64,000 nucleotides of DNA from Candidatus Zhuqueibacterota bacterium. GTDB lineage: Bacteria; Zhuqueibacterota; Zhuqueibacteria; Oceanimicrobiales; Oceanimicrobiaceae. Positions 1 to 9,747 of the stretch are shown piece by piece. Position 1 is the first letter of the stretch. Each line of letters opens with the position of its first letter. The DNA is taken from contig JAJDAD010000039.1 of assembly GCA_029262055.1 (NCBI GenBank), forward strand, positions 1 through 64,000, in the 5' to 3' direction. The translations under genes and the position numbers were made by a program. The notes beneath the pieces were generated by a model. The model saw nothing but the letters and a program-made list of their open reading frames with translations, searched no databases and had not been told where the DNA came from.

Positions 1-282
1 GGTGAACCGGTGAAAGACGCCGCGATGATTCTGCTCAACAGCAACCTGATCCACTTTGTCGGCAGTGACGGTCACAATACCCGGCGGCGTCCGATGAAGC
101 TGCAGGCAGCTTTCGACAAAATCTCTGAAACCTGGGGCTCCGAGCGTGCCCAGGCTTTGTTTTATGACAATGCCGCTAAAATGCTGGCCGGGGAACACGT
201 TTCGGTACCGGACCCTTCGCCCGTGCAACCCTTGCGGCGCGGGCTTTGGGGCTCTCTCAAGAAGGCCTTCAGCTCGTCTTGA
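1..282 (+). CDS. PHP-type tyrosine-protein phosphatase, CpsB/YwqE-like (C-terminal fragment)
   Basis: This is the 3' end of a gene that enters from the left edge; the frame is open from base 1, so the start is missing. The visible 93 residues include a VGSDGHNTRRRP segment, which matches the last metal-binding part of the PHP domain in CpsB/YwqE phosphatases (SD.H with following Arg residues). A helix and the 'NAAKMLAGE' ending typical of this family follow. Family members dephosphorylate tyrosine-autokinases (Wzc/BY-kinases) that control capsule and exopolysaccharide export, so a polysaccharide locus probably lies to the left. The last 30 residues (PDPSPVQPLRRG...) form a short basic tail. 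The family call rests on a short fragment. Confidence 0.7.
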   Translation, partial: GEPVKDAAMILLNSNLIHFVGSDGHNTRRRPMKLQAAFDKISETWGSERAQALFYDNAAKMLAGEHVSVPDPSPVQPLRRGLWGSLKKAFSSS

Positions 283-304
283 ATAGCGAGTCTGCTAATC
301 CTAC

Positions 305-2410
305 ATGCTGACGTTTCTCAATTCTATCGTCCTCTTTGGTCTGGCTGCTGCTGCGATTCCATTCCTGATTCATCTGTTTACCAGACAGAAAACCAAAGTG
401 CTGCTATTCAGCAGTCTGCAGTTCTTGCGTGAGTTGCAACAGCAAAAAATCAGACGCCTGAAAATAAGACAGATTCTGTTGCTGATTCTCAGAACGTTGC
501 TCGTTCTGGCCCTGGTGTTTGCTTTTGCCAGACCGACTCTGCGCAGCTCCGGCTCTGCCGGTGCGCACACAGACGCACCGGTGACAGCAGTTATTATTCT
601 GGATAATACGTTGAGCATGGGGTTGCGCTCCGGCGGCCGCCGGTTGCTGGATGAAGCCAAGGAGCGGGCGACCACGATCCTGAGTACCCTGAAGCAGGGT
701 GATGCGATGCACCTGCTCTATCCACATGGTGCGCCGGTGCCGGCGGTCACGGAACCCAGGTTTAGCCCAGAGACAATGAACGAGCTTGTGGCTGCGACTG
801 ACCTGGCTTTTAGCACAACGGACTATCTGTCGGCGCTGAGCGCTTCCAATCAAATCCTGGATAAGAGTTCAAATCTTAATAAAGAGATCTACTTAATCGG
901 TGACCTGCGTGCCAATGGCTTCAACGTCGGCAAGCGCGGCGAGCAGCCCCATGCTCTGCTGGGCGATGATGTCAAGCTCTATGTCGTGCCGGTTACCGGA
1001 GATGGGCCCAACAATCTGACGATTACGACAGTCCGTCTCACGAATCAGATTTTGGAGGAGGGCAAAGTTGCCGAGGTTAGCGCCCAGGTCAGAAATGATT
1101 CCGAGGCCCGGGTCTCCGGGAAACTCGCGCATTTGTTTGTCAATGGCAAACGCGTGGCGCAACAGGTCTTTGACGTGGAGGCGAAGGCATTTGCGACCAT
1201 CCTGTTTCGCATGGTGCCGGACCGGACCGGGTTCCAGTCCGGCTATGTGCTGCTGGAAGATGATGATCTCAATGAAGACAACCGCCGCCACTTCGGGTTC
1301 AACATCGCAGACGAGATTCGCGTTCTTTTGGTTGGACATAGCGCCGATGATGTTTTTCATTTGAATCTGGCTCTGCATCCGGGTGATGACGTTGCCTCTT
1401 ATCTCAAAACCACCAGTATTACGGCCGACGCTTTTGAAGCCCACCAGGTCGCGGGATATGATGTCATAATTCTGTCCAATCTTCCGCGCCTGTCAAATCA
1501 AAGTGCCCTGAAAATTCAGAATTTCCTGAGAAATGGCGGTGGCCTGCTGGTCTTTCCCGGTGCTGACGCGGACTTGCGAAATTACAATGAAACCCTGCAC
1601 AAGAAACTCAAGTTGCCCGCGTTAACCCAAACGGTGAGACGAAATTCCAAACAGTTCCTGTCGTTGGGCAGATTTGACTTCAACCACCCGATTTTCAAAG
1701 GCGTATTCGATGGTGATGAAAAGGTCGGATCCCCGCACGTTCAATTTGCGTTAAATGTAGAACCGGGCACAAGCTACCAAAAGGTGATCGAGTATAGCAA
1801 CGGCTCCCCCTTTCTGTTCGAAAGTCAATACGGCAGTGGCAATGTTCTGTACGTGACTACCGGGGTGTCCAGCGACTGGTCTGACCTCGCTTTCCGCGGG
1901 TTGTTTGTGCCGCTGGTCAATCGCAGCATTTTTTACCTGGCCGGCGCGGCATCAACGGAAAGTCAACAAATAATTGTCGGTCAGGAAGCGACTTTTGCTT
2001 CCGACAGGATCGACACCAGAACGGATCTCGAGATAGAGAAGCCGGATGGATCGAGGGCGCTGATGCGCCGGCAGGCTTCGAAAGGGCAAACGCTCACGCA
2101 ATTTACAGACACGGGCCGCCCCGGTACTTATCGGCTGCTCAGGGGGGATGAAGTGCAAGAGCAGTGGGCGGTTAATTACAGTGCCACAGAGTTGGAAGGC
2201 GATTACTGGGATGTGGCCACGCTGCAGGCGGAATTGGGCCAGGATCGGTCCATCTATGAACTTGGCAAAGATGATGATCTTACACAAGAGTTGCAGGAGT
2301 CACGGTTTGGACGTGAATTCTGGAAGGTCCTGTTATTTGTCGCGCTGGCCCTTCTGGTGCTGGAGGCCCTGTTGGCGCGTGAAAAGGCAATCGTAGATGC
2401 ATCCGGATAG
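305..2410 (+). CDS. BatA-like membrane protein with VWA-like and class I glutamine-amidotransferase-like domains
   Basis: This 701-residue protein starts with the double-transmembrane BatA N-terminal module: one helix at about residues 5-23 and a second at about 57-75 after a basic RRLKIRQ stretch. A von Willebrand A-like region follows from about residue 95. Its metal site is DNTLSM, with Thr for the usual Ser of DxSxS. Residues 340-420 look like the GATase-like fold found in this family (FLRNGGGLLVFPG). A final transmembrane helix sits near 675-692, so most of the protein is probably periplasmic. Relatives are common in Bacteroidota and related phyla, next to MoxR/Bat operons, but no MoxR gene is visible here. 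The function of the family is poorly known. The ATG at 305 fits the family N-terminus. Confidence 0.75.
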   Translation: MLTFLNSIVLFGLAAAAIPFLIHLFTRQKTKVLLFSSLQFLRELQQQKIRRLKIRQILLLILRTLLVLALVFAFARPTLRSSGSAGAHTDAPVTAVIILDNTLSMGLRSGGRRLLDEAKERATTILSTLKQGDAMHLLYPHGAPVPAVTEPRFSPETMNELVAATDLAFSTTDYLSALSASNQILDKSSNLNKEIYLIGDLRANGFNVGKRGEQPHALLGDDVKLYVVPVTGDGPNNLTITTVRLTNQILEEGKVAEVSAQVRNDSEARVSGKLAHLFVNGKRVAQQVFDVEAKAFATILFRMVPDRTGFQSGYVLLEDDDLNEDNRRHFGFNIADEIRVLLVGHSADDVFHLNLALHPGDDVASYLKTTSITADAFEAHQVAGYDVIILSNLPRLSNQSALKIQNFLRNGGGLLVFPGADADLRNYNETLHKKLKLPALTQTVRRNSKQFLSLGRFDFNHPIFKGVFDGDEKVGSPHVQFALNVEPGTSYQKVIEYSNGSPFLFESQYGSGNVLYVTTGVSSDWSDLAFRGLFVPLVNRSIFYLAGAASTESQQIIVGQEATFASDRIDTRTDLEIEKPDGSRALMRRQASKGQTLTQFTDTGRPGTYRLLRGDEVQEQWAVNYSATELEGDYWDVATLQAELGQDRSIYELGKDDDLTQELQESRFGREFWKVLLFVALALLVLEALLAREKAIVDASG

Positions 2411-2419
2411 GAAGCTATT

Positions 2420-3709
2420 TTGCACGAGATAACGGAAACCAAAAAAGAGCGCGCCATTTTGGTGGGCGTCAGTAGAAACGGGGACCTCTGGCAGACAGAG
2501 GATCATCTGGACGAGCTTGCTCTGCTTGCGGACACCTGTGGCGCGGTGGTTGTCGATCAGATAATTCAGGAGCGACAACGCATCGATGCTGCCTACTTTG
2601 TCGGCAAGGGCAAGGCTGAGAAACTAGCCCGGCAGGTCGAAGAGATGGATGCCAACCTGTTGATTTTCGACGATGACCTGAGTCCTGCCCAGACACGCAA
2701 CCTGGAGAAGCTGGTTAACCGGAAAGTGCTGGACCGCAGCGGTGTTATTCTGGATATTTTTGCCCGGCGGGCCAAGACCCGGGAAGCCAAAACTCAAGTT
2801 GAGCTGGCGCAATTGAATTACTTATTGCCACGCCTGACTCGACAGTGGACCCACCTTTCCAGGCAAGTCGGAGGTATCGGAACCAGGGGACCTGGCGAAA
2901 CCCAGCTCGAAGTCGATCGTCGCCTGATTCGCCAGAGGATTGCGGCATTGACCCGGGCGCTGGAAAAGATAAAAAAGCAGCGCACCGTTCGCCGCCAGGG
3001 CCGGCGTGATTTCTATCAAGTCGCTCTGGTCGGGTACACCAATGCCGGCAAATCGACCCTGCTGAACGCTTTGACATCCTCAGACGTGTTCGTTGAAGAT
3101 CGCCTGTTCGCAACTCTGGATGCCACTATCCGCCGCATGAAGATCGCGAACTTCAAAGATTTGTTGCTGATTGATACGGTTGGGTTTATCCGCAAGCTGC
3201 CGCACAATCTGGTGGCTTCCTTTATGAGCACACTCGAAGAGGCGGCGGCCGCGGACCTGCTCTTGCATGTGGTTGACGTTACGCACCCGCACTATCGCGA
3301 GCACATCGGGGTTGTAAACGGTGTTTTGCAGGAGTTGCACATCGAAACAAAACCGACCATTTTTGTCTTTAATAAAATCGACCAGTTGCAGCATAAAAAA
3401 CTGCTGACGGCGTTGGAACAGGAGTTTCAGCCGTCCGTGTCCATTTCTGCGGCCAGACAATTGTTTCTGGGGGACCTGCAGGATAAAGTCCGCGCGGTTG
3501 CCAGCCTGTCCGTCTCCGAACTGGAACTGCTCATTCCACACGAGAATTCACATGTGGTCGCCCGGATATACGACATCGCAGATGTTGTTTCTGTCACGTA
3601 TGGTGAACATCAGGTTGAGATGAAGGTGAGAATACCCAATGAGTGCATGCAAGCGATCTCACAGATGTTGACTGACAAGTTAATGTGCGTTTCCCCGGCC
3701 TCTCCATGA
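2420..3709 (+). CDS. hflX: GTPase HflX
   Basis: This is a ribosome-associated GTPase that rescues or splits stalled ribosomes, especially under heat or antibiotic stress. The 429 residues show the HflX N-terminal domain and the conserved family segment with GIGTRGPGETQLE near residue 155. The GTPase domain then has G1 GYTNAGKS (about 204-211), G3 DTVGF (about 252) and G4 NKID (about 317). Length is normal for the family. The start is a TTG (MHEITETK) ten bases after the preceding stop. The gene ends in an ATGA overlap with the next gene, which suggests translational coupling, although the two products have no obvious functional link. Confidence 0.95.
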   Translation: MHEITETKKERAILVGVSRNGDLWQTEDHLDELALLADTCGAVVVDQIIQERQRIDAAYFVGKGKAEKLARQVEEMDANLLIFDDDLSPAQTRNLEKLVNRKVLDRSGVILDIFARRAKTREAKTQVELAQLNYLLPRLTRQWTHLSRQVGGIGTRGPGETQLEVDRRLIRQRIAALTRALEKIKKQRTVRRQGRRDFYQVALVGYTNAGKSTLLNALTSSDVFVEDRLFATLDATIRRMKIANFKDLLLIDTVGFIRKLPHNLVASFMSTLEEAAAADLLLHVVDVTHPHYREHIGVVNGVLQELHIETKPTIFVFNKIDQLQHKKLLTALEQEFQPSVSISAARQLFLGDLQDKVRAVASLSVSELELLIPHENSHVVARIYDIADVVSVTYGEHQVEMKVRIPNECMQAISQMLTDKLMCVSPASP

Positions 3710-5424
3710 GATGCCGTACAATACAGGAGATTGTGCGGGTCCGAACAATCCTGGTTACATTGCTGGCTCTGCAGGTTTGGCCGGGCAATGAAAGCTCGGC
3801 CCAGGTTCCTTTTGTGCGTCAACGCGAGACCAACCCGAGCTACACGGAGGGCGATTGGGTAAGCTACTCCGTGGCGCGCTACGTCACCAGCATCGCGGTC
3901 GGCCGTGAATTCATTTACTTTGGTACGGCAAATTCAGGTATCACAAGATTTCATCAGTACCGCGAAGAGTGGGACTATCCCTGGACCACCAGCAACGGTC
4001 TGACGGACAACGAAGTGTCGACTGTTGCTTTCGACGCGGACACGGACTTTCTTTGGTGTGCGACCAGGCATGCCATCAGTTACTACCAGAGCAGCACGCA
4101 GCGTTGGCGCAATGCGTTCAAAGAGGATTTTGGCCTACCGGAAAACGATCAGATAGTCTCCATCGGAATCGGGACCGAAAGCATCTTTTTTGAGGCAAGT
4201 TCAGGACGTATCCTCGAAGCATCAAAGTACGGCGGCATCCTGCTGGTAAGTAACAGCCGGTCGCCGGATGCCGGCGCGGCCCATGCCGTTCGCTGGTTTG
4301 GCCGGCGCGCGCCGCGCCCGCGCAATTTTCCCCATTTTTTTATGACGTCCGGTTACCTCTTCGATGTGAGCGGCGTTGTCGAGGATCCCAACTTCAGGCG
4401 CGCGGAAGTCGTCACGGCGGTCGAAGACAAATGGGGCAGTATGTGGATCGGTACATGGGGGCTGGGCGCAGGCCGCGGCGACATGCGCTCGCTACGGCTG
4501 GACATGTTGGAGTTTGGCCTCGGCAGTCTTTCGGTGGATGCCATGATTTTTAACGGGGACGTCCTGTGGGCCGGGTCCGCACAAGTGGCCGAGGGCAATC
4601 ACGGCATCACCGCGTGGGACACCCACCGCGCCGTCTGGCAACGGTATGAACAACGGCATGTGACGAATCTTCTGAGCGACCAGGTTTACTCGATCACGGC
4701 TGATCCGGAGAATCTTTGGTTTTCTACGGGATACGGGCTTTCACGTTTTACGCCGGGCCGGGGAGAGTGGTATACCTTCGACCGCTTTTCCGGTCTTTCC
4801 GACAACCTGGTTTTCGATGTGGCTGCAAACGACTCTCTGGTTCTGGTCGGAACCGACAACGGCATAGATCGCATTGTCAGAAAAACACTGGCGCACAAGG
4901 ATAGTGTGGAGATAGAGCCAATCAGCCCCGGCAATCTGGCGTTGACAGCGGTGCGCGATCTCGAGCTGATGGGAAATCTGCTCTGGGCCGCAACCAACCG
5001 GGGCATTTATGTCTACGATCTTTCGAAAAGAGTCGGAGGGTTCAGCGACGAATATCAGGGCCCGTTCACGGATGCCATGACCTCGGTTTCACGTTACCGG
5101 AATGAGCTCTGGTTTGGCAGTGTTCGCGGCATTGATGTGTTCGATACCGAGTCGCGTGAATGGCTCGGCAGCCAGGCCGGCAGGCGCTTTGACGGTGTCC
5201 GGATCAATCAGGTTCTGGCAGCGAAGGAGGCCGTTTGGGCGGCAACGGATGCCGGGTTGATGAAATTTAATCGCAAGAGCAAGTCGTGGCGCACCTTCAC
5301 CACGGCGGATGGTCTTATTTCCGACCGCGTGCTCGCCCTCCTTTTGGACGGTGACTACATCTGGTGTGGCACCGATGCGGGGCTGACCCAGTTCTTTTGG
5401 AACGCGGGGGATAGGATTGATTGA
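3706..5424 (+). CDS. Secreted two-component-regulator-propeller protein (no signalling domain)
   Basis: This protein of about 572 residues has an N-terminal hydrophobic signal region (RTILVTLLALQVW, then ...ESSAQ) and then repeated propeller blades. Reg_prop motifs are visible as NGLTDNEVS...LWCAT, LLSDQVYSI...LWFSTGYGLSRF, SGLSDNLVF...LVGTDNGI and DGLISDRV...IWCGTDAGL. In large hybrid sensor kinases such blades form the periplasmic ligand-sensing part. Here the protein stops after the last blade, with no YYY domain, kinase or sorting tail, so it is probably a periplasmic or surface-exposed propeller. The ATG at 3706 overlaps the hflX stop as ATGA. An in-frame ATG at 3685 is possible but would give a longer pre-signal segment. 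The function is unknown. Confidence 0.75.
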   Translation: MRCRTIQEIVRVRTILVTLLALQVWPGNESSAQVPFVRQRETNPSYTEGDWVSYSVARYVTSIAVGREFIYFGTANSGITRFHQYREEWDYPWTTSNGLTDNEVSTVAFDADTDFLWCATRHAISYYQSSTQRWRNAFKEDFGLPENDQIVSIGIGTESIFFEASSGRILEASKYGGILLVSNSRSPDAGAAHAVRWFGRRAPRPRNFPHFFMTSGYLFDVSGVVEDPNFRRAEVVTAVEDKWGSMWIGTWGLGAGRGDMRSLRLDMLEFGLGSLSVDAMIFNGDVLWAGSAQVAEGNHGITAWDTHRAVWQRYEQRHVTNLLSDQVYSITADPENLWFSTGYGLSRFTPGRGEWYTFDRFSGLSDNLVFDVAANDSLVLVGTDNGIDRIVRKTLAHKDSVEIEPISPGNLALTAVRDLELMGNLLWAATNRGIYVYDLSKRVGGFSDEYQGPFTDAMTSVSRYRNELWFGSVRGIDVFDTESREWLGSQAGRRFDGVRINQVLAAKEAVWAATDAGLMKFNRKSKSWRTFTTADGLISDRVLALLLDGDYIWCGTDAGLTQFFWNAGDRID

Positions 5425-5490
5425 CGACTTCACTATGTGTTCGCGATGAATCTGAGCACCCCTGAAGACGATGGATAACGACAAATAGAA

Positions 5491-6825
5491 ATGGACCTCT
5501 TCGAAGACCAAGCCCGGGAGAACCGGCAGCGTGCAGCGCCCCTCGCTGATCGCATGCGCCCCAGAAAGCTTAGCGATCTCGTGGGGCAGGAGCATCTCGT
5601 TGGGGAGGGCAAGGTGGTAAGTCGCGCAATTGCCCGTGATGAGTTGATGTCTATGATTTTCTGGGGGCCGCCCGGAGTCGGTAAAACCACGCTGGCCAAA
5701 ATTATCGCCGCTGAAACCAGCTCCGACTTCTTCGAGATGAGTGCGGTGACGGCCGGCGTAGCCGATATTCGGAAGACTCTGGAAAAGGCCAGGGTCAACC
5801 TGAGGCTGGGCAAGCGCACGATTTTGTTCATCGATGAAATCCATCGTTTTAACAAAGCGCAACAGGACGCGCTCCTGCACAGCGTGGAAGATGGCACGGT
5901 GCTGCTCATCGGCGCAACGACAGAAAACCCGTCTTTCGAGGTGAACAGCCCGTTGTTGTCCCGGTGCAGAGTGTACAAGCTGAATTCTCTTGCAAGCGAG
6001 CACATATCGGCTGTTTTGCAGCGTGCATTAAAGCAGGACCCGATCTTGTCCAGGTTGCAGATTGACTTTGCAGAGGGCAGTCTGGACCTGTTGCTCAATT
6101 TGTCCGGAGGTGATGCCCGCAGCGCGCTAAACGCTCTGGAACTGGTTGTGCACACTTCCCAGTCTTCTGAATCAGAAGCAGTCAAAATAAACCGGGAAAC
6201 GATCAAAGAGGCTTTACAGGCGAGAACAACCCTCTATGACAAAAAAGGCGAGAATCACTACGATGTCATCTCGGCTTTCATCAAGAGCGTTCGCGGCTCC
6301 GATCCGAACGCGGCGGTCTACTGGCTTGCACGCATGCTCGAAGCCGGTGAGGATCCCAAGTTCATTGCGCGCAGATTGATTATTCTATCCTCTGAGGATA
6401 TTGGCAATGCGGATCCGCAGGCGCTGGTTGTCGCCACCTCGGCGTTTACGGCAGTCACCTATGTCGGCTTACCGGAAGGCAGGTTGATTCTGGCGCAAAC
6501 GGCAACTTATCTCGCCTGCGCCCCGAAAAGCAATGCCGCCTATCTGGCTATCGATGCGGCACAGGCAGAGATCCGGTCCGAGGGGGAGCGACCGGTTCCG
6601 CTGCATTTGCGTAACGCCCCAACAAAGCTGATGCGGGATGAGGGCTATGGCCGGGAGTATGCCTACCCACACGACAGCGAAGGCAGCTTTGCGACTCAGG
6701 ACTACCTGCCGCAAGGCCTGGAAGAAAGGATATACTACCGCCCTACTGAAAATGGTCAGGAAAAGGAGATCGGGAAGAGGCTGCAGGCCTGGTGGTCAAA
6801 GTACCGTTCGGGCAAAGTCTCCTGA
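5491..6825 (+). CDS. rarA: Replication-associated recombination protein A (RarA/MgsA), AAA+ ATPase
   Basis: RarA is a clamp-loader-like AAA+ ATPase that acts at stalled replication forks. The 444-residue protein has Walker A GPPGVGKT at residues 59-66, Walker B with DEIH at 115-118, sensor 1 GATTENPSF, and an arginine-finger SRC motif. The C-terminal tetramerisation region includes EDIGNADP and the HDSEG / GRE-YAYPHD segments typical of RarA. The N-terminus DLFE...PLADRMRP also matches the family. The length is normal. The gene lies 66 bases after the propeller gene and about 170 bases before the LptD-like gene. Confidence 0.95.
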   Translation: MDLFEDQARENRQRAAPLADRMRPRKLSDLVGQEHLVGEGKVVSRAIARDELMSMIFWGPPGVGKTTLAKIIAAETSSDFFEMSAVTAGVADIRKTLEKARVNLRLGKRTILFIDEIHRFNKAQQDALLHSVEDGTVLLIGATTENPSFEVNSPLLSRCRVYKLNSLASEHISAVLQRALKQDPILSRLQIDFAEGSLDLLLNLSGGDARSALNALELVVHTSQSSESEAVKINRETIKEALQARTTLYDKKGENHYDVISAFIKSVRGSDPNAAVYWLARMLEAGEDPKFIARRLIILSSEDIGNADPQALVVATSAFTAVTYVGLPEGRLILAQTATYLACAPKSNAAYLAIDAAQAEIRSEGERPVPLHLRNAPTKLMRDEGYGREYAYPHDSEGSFATQDYLPQGLEERIYYRPTENGQEKEIGKRLQAWWSKYRSGKVS

Positions 6826-6997
6826 CGCTTCCGTCCGGATTCACTGCCTCCGCGACTCTCAGCCGGGTCGACCGTATAGCATGTCCGTTGCTGTGGAATA
6901 AATCACTCATTCACCAGTGTTAAACCTATGTCCTGCAAGTCCTTTATCTTTGATATATTAACCCCAATTCACCAACCGTAGTAAACACGCCGACACA

Positions 6998-9589
6998 ATG
7001 ACCAGGCATATCGCACTCGCACCAATCTTTTACTGTTTACTGGTCTTTGTGCCGGGTACCGTGGCGGCTCAATTCAAAGCGGCCACCGTTGATACCGGCT
7101 CGGGCTTGTCTGCCGGCGGCGCCGGCGGGCTTGCATCCCCTCAGGCCAGGCCTGCCTCTACCGCGACAAGCACCGGGGTTGACGCGGTCGTCAGCTATTC
7201 GGCCGAGAGCATCGATAGCCGGAAGGCGGAGGGTGTTATTTACTTGCTGGGCCGCGCCCAGGTCCAGTACAAGGATGTGACAATCAAGGCAGGAAGGATC
7301 ACCATCAAATGGAACGAGAATCTCCTTATTGCCGAGGGTGTCCCGGACACTGTTTTGGCTGATTCTGTCACGGCTACAGATTCCCTGCAAAGCAAGTTGA
7401 AGGATTATCCCGTCTTCTCTGACGGCAATGAGACAATGGTCGGTGAGCGCATGGAGTACAACTTCAAGTCCGAGAAGGGGCGCATCGTGCGTGGCCGCAC
7501 TGAATTTCAAAAAGGGTACTATTTTGGCGATGCGGTCAAGCGCGTGGATCCTACCGTCTTCAACGTGGCGAATGGCGCCTACTCTACCTGCGATCGCGAG
7601 GACCCACATTTTCATTTTCGCGGCAAAAAAATGAAAGTCATGGTTGATGACAAAGTTGTGGCTAAACCAATCGTCTTCTATTTGGGGAAAATTCCGTTGG
7701 CGATTTTCCCATTTGCCATGTTTTCAGCGCAGGAGGACGGTCGTCAGTCCGGGATCATTTTGCCGCAATTTGGCACCAGTCCAGTCGAAGGGCGCTATCT
7801 GCGCAACCTCGGCTACTACTGGGCGACCAACGACTACATGGATATGCGTTTCACCCTTGACTTCTTCGAGAAAACCGGCATCCTGTTCCGGAGTCACGTC
7901 AACTACGCGCTGCGCTACAAGTTCAGCGGCTCGGTAAGTGGCTCTTTTACACGGAAGAACTTTGAGACCAGGAGCGAGCGGCGGTGGAATCTACGAATGC
8001 AGCATAGCCAGACCATCGACGCCAACACGAACCTGTCCGTCAATGCCAGCTTCCAGAGCAATAATAACTTCTTTCGGGAGTTTAGCAATAATCGCGACCA
8101 ACGCCTGAACCGGCAAATCGTTTCGAATGCGACTCTTACCCGGCGCTGGGGAGAAGGCAGGAATAACATATCGGTGAATCTATCACAAACGAGGGACATC
8201 GAAAGCGGAAGTAAGAATACCGTGCTTCCGCAGATCCGTTACACCCGCAACCGTGGTGCCATCATTCCTGTGCGCGAAGATAAGAGCGGTAGAACCAGGC
8301 CGGTGCCGAAATGGTTCAACCTGATTCAATACAACTACTCGGGCTTTTTGACCAACAGTGTGCGCAGCGACACCACAGACCGCCCTGACGATATCGATCG
8401 AAGAGTCCAGCACGATATCGCTCTGTCTTACACAAATCCGAACAAACTGTTTGGCTGGCTAAGCTGGGGCCAGTCCTTCACTTACGACGAAGACTGGTTC
8501 GACCGCAGGAATGAGGATTTCAGGTTTGAAACCGACTCCACCAGCACGATCATTTCCGATGAAAACAAAGGCTTCTTTGCGCGCCGGCTTTTTAACTACT
8601 CAACCAATGCCAGCACAAACATCTACGGTACGTTCTCTCCAAACGTCTTCGGGATTACCGCCCTTCGTCACCGCATGAGCCCAAGCATTTCTTTTTCATA
8701 TCGCCCTGATTTTTCGGCTCCGCGCTGGGGATATTATGAGACCTTGTTCAATGCAGACAGCGTCGCGGTGCGCAGAGACCGTTTCAGTGGGACGCCCGCC
8801 GGCCGCTCCATGAGCATGAACTACAGTGTGAATAATCTGTTTCAGATGAAGGTCGGTAATGGAGAGAAAGAAAAGAAAATAGATCTGTTTAATCTGAATT
8901 TTTCCGGTGGGTATAATTTTGCCGCGGATAGCTTGAGAATGAGCAAACTGAGCAGCTCTTTCCGGGCCAGCCCGCGTCGCAACCTGAGCGTCAGCATGAA
9001 CATGCGGCATAGTTTCTACAGGTTCAACCGCACGCTTCTCAGAGAGGTAGATTCGTTTATCCTCCCGCGGTTGACCTCGCTGAGATTCGACGCACGCTGG
9101 AGTCTGGGGGGAAAGCAAACCACGAGCTCTGCAAGTCAGCCGCGCGACTCCGGTTTGCCTGCCGGTCCTCTCGGCGATGTGGGTGCACGTGCAGGGGGCG
9201 ATTACGCCAGCGACTTTGATCCGGAGAGCGCATTCTCGGCCCTGTCGATTCCGTGGCGGGCGAGTCTTTCGTTCTCTTATAACATAACCAGGTCGAACCC
9301 GCTGAACACATTTAAAAGCGCCTATGTTGACCTGCGCAATGTGGAGCTGCAACTGACCAGGAATTGGCGCCTCGGCTACCGCATGCGTTATGATCTGGAA
9401 AGAACCGAAATCGTCGACCAGCGCCTGTCTTTTTATCGGGATCTGCACTGCTGGGAAGCCAGGTTTGACTGGAATGTATCCGGGATCGGTAAGGGTTACT
9501 ATTTTATTGTGAACATAAAAGCTTCACATCTGCGGCAGGTAAAAGTCGAACGACGAGGTGGCACTTCTTCCGTCTTCAGTCCTTTCTAG
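6998..9589 (+). CDS. lptD: LptD-like outer-membrane LPS-assembly protein
   Basis: LptD inserts lipopolysaccharide, or an equivalent glycolipid, into the outer leaflet of the outer membrane. This 863-residue protein has a signal peptide (residues 1 to about 25, ending VAAQ) and a linker. An OstA/LptA-like beta-jellyroll follows at about 65-230 with YSAESI...GVIYLLGRAQVQYKD, IKWNENLLIAEG and an FHFRGKKMKV segment. A long barrel region then ends with aromatic-rich strands (C-terminal ...SVFSPF). The sequence is divergent from proteobacterial LptD and resembles the large FCB-type proteins. Two cysteines near 'YSTCDRED' and 'LHCWEARF' could form a disulfide, but the usual paired Cys pattern is not evident. 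A TATATT at 6954-6959 lies upstream without a convincing -35 box. Confidence 0.8.
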   Translation: MTRHIALAPIFYCLLVFVPGTVAAQFKAATVDTGSGLSAGGAGGLASPQARPASTATSTGVDAVVSYSAESIDSRKAEGVIYLLGRAQVQYKDVTIKAGRITIKWNENLLIAEGVPDTVLADSVTATDSLQSKLKDYPVFSDGNETMVGERMEYNFKSEKGRIVRGRTEFQKGYYFGDAVKRVDPTVFNVANGAYSTCDREDPHFHFRGKKMKVMVDDKVVAKPIVFYLGKIPLAIFPFAMFSAQEDGRQSGIILPQFGTSPVEGRYLRNLGYYWATNDYMDMRFTLDFFEKTGILFRSHVNYALRYKFSGSVSGSFTRKNFETRSERRWNLRMQHSQTIDANTNLSVNASFQSNNNFFREFSNNRDQRLNRQIVSNATLTRRWGEGRNNISVNLSQTRDIESGSKNTVLPQIRYTRNRGAIIPVREDKSGRTRPVPKWFNLIQYNYSGFLTNSVRSDTTDRPDDIDRRVQHDIALSYTNPNKLFGWLSWGQSFTYDEDWFDRRNEDFRFETDSTSTIISDENKGFFARRLFNYSTNASTNIYGTFSPNVFGITALRHRMSPSISFSYRPDFSAPRWGYYETLFNADSVAVRRDRFSGTPAGRSMSMNYSVNNLFQMKVGNGEKEKKIDLFNLNFSGGYNFAADSLRMSKLSSSFRASPRRNLSVSMNMRHSFYRFNRTLLREVDSFILPRLTSLRFDARWSLGGKQTTSSASQPRDSGLPAGPLGDVGARAGGDYASDFDPESAFSALSIPWRASLSFSYNITRSNPLNTFKSAYVDLRNVELQLTRNWRLGYRMRYDLERTEIVDQRLSFYRDLHCWEARFDWNVSGIGKGYYFIVNIKASHLRQVKVERRGGTSSVFSPF

Positions 9590-9692
9590 GGTGCGAAAAC
9601 TCTGTTGCAGGGAGAGGCGTTTTTGGAAAAATTCATAGAAATCCCTGCTCAAAATGACCTGAAACGCAAGTTGTTGCGACGCTCTTTTTAGC

Positions 9693-9721
9693 TTGCTTTT
9701 GCGCTGCACATCAACTATATT
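9693..9721 (+). promoter_or_regulatory. Sigma70-type promoter for the parAB-M23 group
   Basis: TTGCTT (9693-9698), a 17-base spacer and TATATT (9716-9721) lie 26 bases before the parA start. The same TTGnnn-N17-TATATT layout recurs at 20056 and 53704 in this window. The 158-base gap after lptD contains nothing else I could identify; no parS-like palindrome was seen in it. Confidence 0.55.
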
Positions 9722-9747
9722 CATAAGTTTAACCAGAATATCAAACC

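Noticed and set aside
5089-6003. Long minus-strand open frame opposite the propeller and rarA genes
   Set aside because: It lies antisense to strongly supported genes, has no recognisable domain and no ribosome site; it is a by-product of codon bias.
8696-9448. Minus-strand open frame of 250 codons inside lptD
   Set aside because: Antisense to the barrel region of lptD, low-complexity translation and no family signature.
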